In this document: positions 1 to 5,385 of the stretch, piece after piece
How positions within the stretch are numbered: position 1 is the stretch's first letter
How the letters are laid out: every line of letters begins with the position of its first letter
Notes under the pieces: model-generated
The model's database searches: none
What the model was told of the DNA's origin: nothing
What the model saw: the letters and a program-made list of their open reading frames with translations, nothing else
Translations under genes and position numbers: made by a program
DNA from: Acidobacteriaceae bacterium
GTDB taxonomy: Bacteria > Acidobacteriota > Terriglobia > Bryobacterales > Bryobacteraceae
Assembly (NCBI GenBank): GCA_019239585.1
Contig: JAFAZU010000657.1
Coordinates: 1 to 5,385, forward strand
Direction: 5' to 3'
DNA length: 5,385 nt

Positions 1-1730
1 TCGCTTTGCAAAGCTTCATTTTCCCGCCGGATGCGATTCACCAGCGTAATTAAATCGCGCAGACTGTCGGGCCGGTTCAGGTCCCACTCGCGGATCTGAT
101 ACTTTTCCGAGTCCAGATACTCCTCACTGCCATGCCGCACGGGACGGCTTTCCATCAACTCAAAGGCAGGACCATAGATGCCATAATTTGCGCCTATCGT
201 AGCAGCCAGCAGGAAGCGGATTATAAATGCCGAACGGCTGCCGAGTTGGAGAAATTCAGTCAGAATGTCCGGCGTATTGGGCCACTGGTTGGGGCGGAAG
301 AAATCGACGACCGGCGGTTTTGTCAGCTCGGTTAGATACTGCATGAGGCCGTATTTGTCATTGCGCCACGGGAAATAAGTGTAGGACTGGCTAAAGCCCA
401 GCTTCGCCAGCCGGTACATGATTTTGGGGCGGGTAAAGGCTTCGGAGAGAAACAGAACGTCCGGATAATCACGTTTAATTTCTGTAATGCACCACTCCCA
501 GAACGGAAATGCTTTCGTGTGCGGATTATCGACGCGAAAAATGCGGACGCCCTGCTCGATCCAGTACAGGAAGACACTTTTCAACTCCTGCCACATGCCG
601 GGCCAGTCTTCCGATTCGAAGTCGAAAGGGTAAATATCCTGGTATTTTTTGGGAGGATTCTCCGCGTACTGAATTGTGCCATCAGGGCGTTTACGGAACC
701 AGTTTTCGTGCTCTCCCACATAGGGGTGATCGGGAGCAGCCTGGAACGCAATATCAAGAGCGATTTGGATTCCTAATTCACCGGCGCGCTTGACGAGGCG
801 GCGAAAGTCTTCGGGTGTGCCGAGCTGCGGATGAATGGCTTTGTGCCCGCCTTCCGCCGCGCCGATCGCCCATGGACTTCCCCAATCCCCCGGTTCAGCA
901 ACGACGGAGTTATTTTTGCCTTTTCGAAATTTCGTGCCAATGGGGTGGACCGGCGGGAAATAGACTACATCGAAGCCCATGCCGGCGGCATATTCGAGGC
1001 GGGCCTCGCAGTCAGCAAACGTACCGTGTCGTCCCGGTTCAGGCGAAGTGGAACGCGGGAAAAACTCGTACCAGGAACTAAAACGCGCGCGAACGGGATC
1101 AACGACCAGCACCAGTTCGCGCTCCATTTCCGTTGCGAAGCGGCGGTCAGGGTAACGGCGCATGGTTTCGTTTAGGGCCGCGTTGGTGGCCAGGGATTGG
1201 TGGATCTCCTTGTCGTCCGGCTTGGTTTCTAACTCACGCGCTTGTTCCCTTAGCCACTGCTTATCAGATGAATCGGCACGATCCCCAGCCTGCTTAATAA
1301 GCTCCGCTCCAATTAGATAATCGACCGGCGTATCCGTGTCGGCTGCGATGCGCTTTTGCAAGTCGCGTCGCCACGTTTCCCAGTGGTCTACCCAGGCGTG
1401 AATTGTGTAACGGTAACGGCCCAGTTGTTCGACCGGAAACTCTCCAAACCAGCGATCATTGACAAGAGCCTGCATGGGACGCTCATTCCAATCGGGTGAA
1501 TTCTCATGCCGGAACAAGAGCACGGCAGAGATAGAATCGTGCCCATCGGTGAAGATATCAGCTTCCACGCGCACCAGATCGCCGATTGTCCGTTTCGCGG
1601 GGAAGCGTCCGCCGTCTACTTCCGGACTGACGCCCTCAATGATAACCCGTTTGCGGCCATCCTGTTTCGGCGGCTTAAAAGTTGCAGCCTGAATATCTTC
1701 TTCGAGAACGGAACTTTTTTGTGCAGCCAT
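1..1730 (-). CDS. glgE: Alpha-1,4-glucan:maltose-1-phosphate maltosyltransferase GlgE, C-terminus cut by window edge
   Basis: GlgE is a cytosolic GH13 enzyme that transfers maltosyl units from alpha-maltose-1-phosphate to the non-reducing end of alpha-1,4-glucan, releasing phosphate. My reverse-strand translation is open for 576 codons from ATG 1728-1730. It starts MAAQKSSVLEEDIQ, has an N-terminal beta-rich domain to about residue 200, then the catalytic barrel. Family motifs seen: GMGFDVVYFPPVHPIG (250-265), AAPDHPYV (about 331-338), PPKKYQDIYP with K362, RVDNPHTK with D401 and N402, FLSEAF with E430, and NTPDIL with D488. These align, by my recall of the Streptomyces enzyme, with K355, nucleophile D394, N395, acid/base E423 and D480. 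GSEEYLDSEKYQ follows. Family members are roughly 650-700 residues, so about 80-120 C-terminal residues lie off the left edge. An in-frame TGA at 1734-1736 fixes the start at or after 1730. The gene lies 31 bp downstream of glgM, so it is probably co-transcribed. No frameshift or in-frame stop seen. Confidence 0.95.
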   Translation of the reverse strand, partial: MAAQKSSVLEEDIQAATFKPPKQDGRKRVIIEGVSPEVDGGRFPAKRTIGDLVRVEADIFTDGHDSISAVLLFRHENSPDWNERPMQALVNDRWFGEFPVEQLGRYRYTIHAWVDHWETWRRDLQKRIAADTDTPVDYLIGAELIKQAGDRADSSDKQWLREQARELETKPDDKEIHQSLATNAALNETMRRYPDRRFATEMERELVLVVDPVRARFSSWYEFFPRSTSPEPGRHGTFADCEARLEYAAGMGFDVVYFPPVHPIGTKFRKGKNNSVVAEPGDWGSPWAIGAAEGGHKAIHPQLGTPEDFRRLVKRAGELGIQIALDIAFQAAPDHPYVGEHENWFRKRPDGTIQYAENPPKKYQDIYPFDFESEDWPGMWQELKSVFLYWIEQGVRIFRVDNPHTKAFPFWEWCITEIKRDYPDVLFLSEAFTRPKIMYRLAKLGFSQSYTYFPWRNDKYGLMQYLTELTKPPVVDFFRPNQWPNTPDILTEFLQLGSRSAFIIRFLLAATIGANYGIYGPAFELMESRPVRHGSEEYLDSEKYQIREWDLNRPDSLRDLITLVNRIRRENEALQS

Positions 1731-1761
1731 CCCTCATGGGACAAAACATAGGGGCAGGATG

Positions 1762-2991
1762 TTACGCGCGGGCTTTTGCCGTTTTCCTGGTTGCAATCAG
1801 GTTTTGGTACAGCGCAATGGTTTGATCGGCAATCGCGGTCCAACTGAACTTCTCTTCCACACGCCTGCGGCCTGCTTCCCCATAGCGGCGACATTTGGCT
1901 TCGTCTGCCAGGAGATCGGAGATTTTAGAGCCTAAGTCTTGGGCGAAACGATCAGGGTGGATCGGGAAGCTGGTGGTAGGGTCCGCTTCGAAAGGCACCA
2001 AATAGCCGGTCTCGTTATCCACAACGACTTCCTTAATGCCACCCGTGGCGCTAGCAACAACGGGAGCGCCGCACGCCATGGCTTCCAGGTTGATGATGCC
2101 GAAGGGCTCATAAACGGAAGGACAGCAGAAGACGCGCGCATGACTATACAGCTGAATGACCTCAGGCTTGGAGACCATCTTTTCAATCCAGATTACATTC
2201 GGATGCCCCTTGCGAGCTTCTTCGACCTTTTCCCGCATTTCGGCAGCAATTTCCGGCGTATCGGGAGCGCCCGCACACAAGACGACCTGTGTGTTGCCAG
2301 GAAGGTAGCGGATCGCGTCAACCAGGTGAGTAACGCCCTTCTGCCTCGTAATTCTTCCTACAAAGAGAACATAAGGAACGGAAGAGTCAACGCCGTACTT
2401 CGTCAATGCGCTTGTGTCGCTTGTATACCGATACTCATGCAGATCAATGCCGTTGTAAATGACATGCACGCGCTCTGGCGGAAGCGGATAGACGCGCAAT
2501 ATGTCTTCCTTCGTACCGTTTGAAACGGCAATCACGGCGTCCGCATCAAGAACGGCCGTGCGCTCCATCCAGGAACTCATGGCATATCCGCTGCCTAGCT
2601 GTTCGGCTTTCCAGGCGCGCAAAGGCTCCAGGCTGTGAGTAGTCAACACGAAGGGTACGCCGTATAGCTTCTTGGCAAGGAAGCCCGCCATGGAGACATA
2701 CCAGGTGTGAGTATGGACAAGCTCGATGCCCTCCAGAGCTTTAATCTGAGTCAGGTTCAGACTGAACGCTTCTAAAGCCCCTTTGAACTTTTCCGTGGTA
2801 CCGTTGCTGATTTCACTCCAGGGCTCAGCGCCACGAACGTGGAGATTGCCCTCATCGGAGTGTTGTGTGCCCCAGCAATGAACCTCCACTTCGATCTTTT
2901 TCGCCAGTTCGCGGCTCAGGTAATCCACATGAACGCCCGCTCCGCCGTAGATGTGCGGCGGGAACTCACGCGTGAAAAGGCCTACTCGCAT
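1762..2991 (-). CDS. glgM: GT4 glycosyltransferase GlgM-type (alpha-maltose-1-phosphate synthase / actinobacterial-type glycogen synthase)
   Basis: This 409-residue protein has the GT-B fold signature of GT4 retaining transferases. By family knowledge it condenses ADP-glucose with glucose-1-phosphate to alpha-maltose-1-phosphate, the donor used by GlgE. Seen in order: MRVGLFTREFPP start with the YGGAGVHV glycine loop (15-22), HTHTWY (93-98), TTHSLEPLRAWKAEQLG (117-133), SSWMERTA (139-146), the nucleotide-sugar site GRITRQKGV (212-220, with R213 and K218), CAGAPDTPEIA (239-249), and the EX7E motif within YEPFGIINLEAMACGAP (294-310; E295 and E303). From memory, these blocks match mycobacterial GlgM (Rv1212c type) closely, much more than E. 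coli GlgA. A strong Shine-Dalgarno lies 5 nt before the ATG. The gene directly precedes glgE, which supports maltose-1-phosphate synthesis over plain glycogen synthase activity. The family is often annotated as glycogen synthase (Corynebacterium type), so glgA is an alternative label. Length is normal and no key motif is missing. Confidence 0.9.
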   Translation of the reverse strand: MRVGLFTREFPPHIYGGAGVHVDYLSRELAKKIEVEVHCWGTQHSDEGNLHVRGAEPWSEISNGTTEKFKGALEAFSLNLTQIKALEGIELVHTHTWYVSMAGFLAKKLYGVPFVLTTHSLEPLRAWKAEQLGSGYAMSSWMERTAVLDADAVIAVSNGTKEDILRVYPLPPERVHVIYNGIDLHEYRYTSDTSALTKYGVDSSVPYVLFVGRITRQKGVTHLVDAIRYLPGNTQVVLCAGAPDTPEIAAEMREKVEEARKGHPNVIWIEKMVSKPEVIQLYSHARVFCCPSVYEPFGIINLEAMACGAPVVASATGGIKEVVVDNETGYLVPFEADPTTSFPIHPDRFAQDLGSKISDLLADEAKCRRYGEAGRRRVEEKFSWTAIADQTIALYQNLIATRKTAKARA

Positions 2992-3088
2992 GTACGCTCC
3001 TCCAACTCAACTGAAACTACCATGAGCGGAGAAAAGAACTGCATTCACGGTCATTGCGGGCACAAATGGTCTAATAATGATCTGACGG
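2992..3088. promoter_or_regulatory. Divergent intergenic region between glgM and the DUF6624-like gene
   Basis: These 97 bp separate two divergently oriented genes and so should hold both promoters. On the plus strand a TAATAAT tract (3072-3078) resembles a -10 element and would put transcription start near 3084-3086, only a few bases before the ATG at 3089. No -35 box with normal spacing accompanies it: TTGCGG at 3054-3059 is too close. On the minus strand I see no convincing -35/-10 pair for glgM. No clear operator palindrome was recognised. The region's role is inferred from gene layout rather than from strong promoter matches. Confidence 0.4.
2997..3003 (-). promoter_or_regulatory. Shine-Dalgarno site of glgM
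   Basis: On the minus strand this reads GGAGGAG, five bases before the ATG at 2989-2991. It is the strongest ribosome binding site in the window and supports the glgM start. Confidence 0.8.
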
Positions 3089-3691
3089 ATGCTCAATGAA
3101 GTTTTGCGTGAAGAACTCATTGCAATGCGCACTGAAGATTTGCGAGTGAGGCAGGAACTTGTGGAATCGGATGAGCTCGGCGGCTCCTACGTTCCACGGA
3201 TGGAAGCCGTTCACAGCAAGAATGCACAGCGGCTGAAGGAGATTGTAGACGAGTACGGCTGGCCGCACGAGCACATAGTTGGGCACGACGGAGCGGAAGC
3301 CGCTTGGTTGATTGCTCAGCATGCGGTTGGCTTCCCGGATCTACAAAGAAAATGCCTCTCCCTGATGGAGCATTCTGCTTATGAAGGGAGCATTCCTCGA
3401 TGGCACGCGGCCTATCTGAGAGATCGAGTCGCGATGTTCGAGGGCCGACCCCAGCGATATGGAACACAATGGCTGGATGATCCGCACGATGGTCGCATTC
3501 GCCCCTGGAAACTGGAGGACGGTAGCCGAATCAACGAGCTGCGCGCCCAAGTCGGCCTAAGCCCCCTGCCTCCAATCCCGGAACCTGGCCCGGAGTTGCC
3601 GCCCGAGCAACAGGCGGCGATACGCCAAAATCAGCGATGGTGGGAGAACTGGTTGGCTAGCAAAGGGTGGCGCACGCAGGCTGGTCTGTAA
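3089..3691 (+). CDS. Conserved protein of unknown function, DUF6624-like
   Basis: This is a 200-residue, probably soluble protein with no signal peptide or membrane segment. It resembles, from memory, the DUF6624 family, whose function is unknown. Features seen: a charged N-terminal helical segment (LREELIAMRTEDLRVRQ, 6-22), then NAQRLKEIVDEYGWP (45-59), the core GHDGAEAAWLIAQHA (65-79), helices with LQRKCLSLM (85-93), and the block DRVAMFEGRPQRYGTQW (112-128), which looks like the family hallmark. A proline-rich stretch (PLPPIPEPGPELPP, 159-172) leads to a Trp-rich tail (RWWENWLASKGW, 183-194). An in-frame TGA at 3083-3085 excludes an earlier start. ATG 3089 has no good Shine-Dalgarno, and ATG 3125 (Met13) is an alternative, although the N-terminal LREEL segment looks like part of the family. 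It is divergent from glgM and convergent with dnaJ, so it is probably its own transcription unit. I assign no biochemical function. Confidence 0.8.
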   Translation: MLNEVLREELIAMRTEDLRVRQELVESDELGGSYVPRMEAVHSKNAQRLKEIVDEYGWPHEHIVGHDGAEAAWLIAQHAVGFPDLQRKCLSLMEHSAYEGSIPRWHAAYLRDRVAMFEGRPQRYGTQWLDDPHDGRIRPWKLEDGSRINELRAQVGLSPLPPIPEPGPELPPEQQAAIRQNQRWWENWLASKGWRTQAGL

Positions 3692-3700
3692 TAACAAATA

Positions 3701-3715
3701 CGGGAAAAATCCCCG
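3701..3715 (-). terminator. Possible rho-independent terminator of the grpE-dnaJ operon
   Basis: On the minus strand this reads CGGGGATTTTTCCCG, a six-pair hairpin (one G-U pair) with a TTT loop. A T-rich run TATTTGTTATT follows, reaching about 3690. It begins 38 nt past the dnaJ stop. On the plus strand the G-U pair becomes an A-C mismatch and the hairpin is followed by GC-rich sequence, so it would serve dnaJ rather than the convergent gene. The stem is short, so this is tentative. Confidence 0.4.
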
Positions 3716-3753
3716 CGGCTGTCAGCTATATAGGTAACCAGGCAATTAGTTCA

Positions 3754-4878
3754 TCAGCCGAAGAAATCGCGGACCTTTTCGAAAACACTTTTTTCGTGCG
3801 GAATGTTTTCAGCAGGCAGCACATCACGGAGTTCTTCGAACAGTTTGCGCTGTTCGCGGGTGAGCTTCTTCGGCACCTGCACATCGGCATGTACATAAAG
3901 ATCACCGCGAGCGCGGCTGTTCACATGCGGCACACCCAAGTTACGCAGCTTAAAGTGCGCACCGGATTGCGTCCCTTCCGGGATTTTAATCGTTTGCGGA
4001 CCATCAAAGGTCTGCACTTCAATTTCTGCGCCTAAAGCCGCTTGCGCGATGTTAATCGGCAACGTGCAGTGCAGGTCCGACTCACGACGCTCGAACACAA
4101 GATGATCAGCGACCTTGATAACCACGTACAGATCGCCAGGCTGGCTGCCCGGGGGTCCAGGATTGCCTTCACCCGATAATCGCAGTCGTGTGCCGTTATC
4201 GACTCCGGGGGGAATATTCACTTTGAGCTTCTTCTCAACCCGGCTAAAGCCCTGACCACGACACTGCGAGCAAGCCTGACGAATCACTTTGCCGCGACCG
4301 CTACAAGTCGGGCAGGTTTTGCGAATGGACAGAAATCCCTGCTGGTAAAGAATCTCGCCACGGCCGCTGCACGCCGCACAGCTCACAAGCCCGCCGTTCG
4401 GCTCAGCGCCTGTACCCGCGCATTTGGAGCACGGCTCCATCCGTGGAATTTGCAGATCGGCAGACATGCCCCGCATGACGTCTTCAAAGCTGATTTCGAG
4501 ATCGTAGCGTAAATCTTCACCGCGCTGCTGGCGAGTACGACGGCTCCGTCCTCCGCCGCCGAAAATATCGCCGAATCCAAACAGGTCGCCAAGAATGTCG
4601 CCGAAATCCGCAAACTGCGATTCGTCGAAGCCGCCTCCAGCGGCGCCGTTTACGGCTTGATGACCATAACGGTCATAGGCGGCGCGCTTCTGCGGATCGC
4701 TCAGGATCGAGTATGCCTCCGCCGCTTCTTTGAACTTTTCTTCTGCTTCCCGGTTGCCGGGGTTGCGGTCCGGATGGTACTGCAGCGCTAGCTTCCGGTA
4801 GGAGCTCTTGAGCGTCTGTTCGTCGCAGTCGCGCGAGACGCTCAACACCTCATAGTAATCTCGTTTCGCGACACTCAT
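3754..4878 (-). CDS. dnaJ: Molecular chaperone DnaJ (type I Hsp40)
   Basis: DnaJ binds unfolded proteins, hands them to DnaK and stimulates DnaK ATPase activity in the cytosol. The 374 residues match the usual family length (about 370-380). Seen in order: J-domain (about 6-72) with HPD at 35-37 and YDRYG at 68-72; a Gly/Phe-rich linker (about 80-110, including LFGFGDIFGGGG); a zinc-binding domain with four CxxCxGxG motifs at 150-157, 167-174, 189-196 and 203-210, with first-cysteine spacing of 17, 22 and 14 as in E. coli DnaJ; and C-terminal substrate-binding domains from about 215 with NIPPGVDNGTRLRLSGEG and GDLYVVIKV, ending in KVRDFFG. The complete zinc domain separates it from CbpA-type proteins. 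It starts 6 bp after the grpE stop with no good Shine-Dalgarno, which suggests translational coupling to grpE. No abnormality seen. Confidence 0.97.
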   Translation of the reverse strand: MSVAKRDYYEVLSVSRDCDEQTLKSSYRKLALQYHPDRNPGNREAEEKFKEAAEAYSILSDPQKRAAYDRYGHQAVNGAAGGGFDESQFADFGDILGDLFGFGDIFGGGGRSRRTRQQRGEDLRYDLEISFEDVMRGMSADLQIPRMEPCSKCAGTGAEPNGGLVSCAACSGRGEILYQQGFLSIRKTCPTCSGRGKVIRQACSQCRGQGFSRVEKKLKVNIPPGVDNGTRLRLSGEGNPGPPGSQPGDLYVVIKVADHLVFERRESDLHCTLPINIAQAALGAEIEVQTFDGPQTIKIPEGTQSGAHFKLRNLGVPHVNSRARGDLYVHADVQVPKKLTREQRKLFEELRDVLPAENIPHEKSVFEKVRDFFG

Positions 4879-4884
4879 GCTGAA

Positions 4885-5385
4885 CTAGGAATTCACCGCC
4901 ACCTTTACCATGGCCGGACGGAGCAGACGTCCTTTGAAGTAATAACCTGTCTGATAAACAGCCAATATTGTCTGGTCAGGATGATCTTTCGTATCGACCA
5001 TCTCGACCGCGTGATGAATATGCGGGTTAAAGAGCGCCACTTCGTTGCTGATCGGCTCCAAGCCAAGCTTTCTTAGAGTCTCATAGAACCGGTTATAAAT
5101 CAGTTCCATACCGCGCGCATACTCCTTGTCAGCGGACTCGGCCTTCAGGGCGCGCTCAAAATCATCGAGCACGGGAAGCAAAGCCTTGACGGTATCCATA
5201 GCGGCGAGCTCGGACAAATCGTAGCGCTCCTTTTCCATACGGCGACGATAGTTTTCGAACTCAGCCTGACGACGCTGTAAAAGGTCCTGCAATTCAGCTT
5301 TTTCACGGAGGAAACGGTCCCGCTCGGAACTCGTCTCCGGAGCAAACGGCTCGGCTCGAACTGCGGATTCCGGCTCAACCACTTC
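4885..5385 (-). CDS. grpE: Nucleotide exchange factor GrpE, N-terminus cut by window edge
   Basis: GrpE is the dimeric cytosolic nucleotide exchange factor of DnaK, replacing ADP with ATP to reset the chaperone cycle. The window holds 166 codons ending in TAG at 4885-4887. Seen: a charged, acidic N-terminal part, then a long helix with coiled-coil character (about 19-60, e.g. RDRFLREKAELQDLLQRR and EFENYRRRMEKER), the helical-bundle segment with LLPVLDDFERAL (68-79), and the C-terminal beta domain with the GrpE signature, FNPHIHHAVEMV (118-129) through GYYFKGRLLRPAMVKVA (146-162). The frame stays open to the right edge. A GTG at 5380-5382 is a possible start codon, but a glutamate codon precedes it in frame and the family is usually about 180-200 residues, so the real start probably lies outside the window. 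Numbering here counts from that GTG. In many bacteria hrcA lies next upstream, but neither it nor a CIRCE element is visible here. Confidence 0.95.
   Translation of the reverse strand, partial: EVVEPESAVRAEPFAPETSSERDRFLREKAELQDLLQRRQAEFENYRRRMEKERYDLSELAAMDTVKALLPVLDDFERALKAESADKEYARGMELIYNRFYETLRKLGLEPISNEVALFNPHIHHAVEMVDTKDHPDQTILAVYQTGYYFKGRLLRPAMVKVAVNS

Noticed and set aside
1675..1749. A 24-codon minus-strand frame beginning at ATG 1747-1749 and overlapping the glgE start in another frame
   Set aside because: Considered as a leader peptide, but it has no ribosome binding site, its sequence is unremarkable, and it is explained by chance in a short spacer.
132..1751. Several plus-strand open frames of 67-114 codons opposite glgE
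   Set aside because: All overlap the continuous glgE frame, which carries clear catalytic motifs from end to end. Their translations look like shadow sequence.
1939..2523. A 194-codon open frame on the plus strand, antisense to glgM
   Set aside because: It lies wholly within glgM, which has full-length homology. Its translation has no recognisable motif and it has no ribosome binding site. Open antisense frames of this size are common opposite coding sequence.
3667..4035. A 122-codon plus-strand frame overlapping the 3' end of dnaJ
   Set aside because: It is mostly antisense to the dnaJ C-terminal domain and has no recognisable protein features.
4879..4884. A heat-shock operator (CIRCE) or separate promoter between grpE and dnaJ
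   Set aside because: The gap is only 6 bp and holds no inverted repeat. Any heat-shock control element would lie upstream of grpE, outside this window.
5380..5382. GTG as the start codon of grpE
   Set aside because: The frame is still open at the window edge and the protein would be shorter than the usual GrpE, so this GTG is more likely an internal valine codon.

Overview
The window reads as an ordinary bacterial chromosomal segment, about 54-58% GC by eye, with four tightly packed minus-strand genes and one plus-strand gene. There is no sign of a mobile element, CRISPR array, phage gene or RNA gene. The gene families (a GlgM/GlgE pair, a DUF6624-like protein and a grpE-dnaJ chaperone pair) would fit an Acidobacteriota-like genome. 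That assignment comes from general familiarity with such proteins and is low confidence.

Layout: positions 1-1730 (minus) hold most of glgE, a GH13 maltosyltransferase whose C-terminus runs off the left edge. Positions 1762-2991 (minus) hold glgM, a GT4 glycosyltransferase, 31 bp upstream of glgE in the same operon. A 97-bp divergent intergenic region follows. Positions 3089-3691 (plus) encode a 200-residue conserved protein of unknown function. A 62-bp convergent spacer carries a small hairpin oriented as a terminator for dnaJ. Positions 3754-4878 (minus) are a full-length type I dnaJ, preceded by grpE (4885 to beyond 5385, minus), which lacks its N-terminus in this window.

How the genes work together: GlgM and GlgE are consecutive enzymes of the maltose-1-phosphate route to alpha-glucan. 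GlgM makes alpha-maltose-1-phosphate from ADP-glucose and glucose-1-phosphate, and GlgE uses it to extend alpha-1,4-glucan chains. GrpE and DnaJ are the two co-chaperones of DnaK: DnaJ delivers substrate and stimulates ATP hydrolysis, and GrpE exchanges the nucleotide. The plus-strand gene between the two modules shares neither their orientation nor an evident pathway.

I found no clearly undescribed system. The points most worth a second look are the GlgM/GlgE pair outside its classical actinobacterial setting, the unusual start region of glgE, and the uncharacterised plus-strand gene with its Trp-rich tail and possible very short leader.
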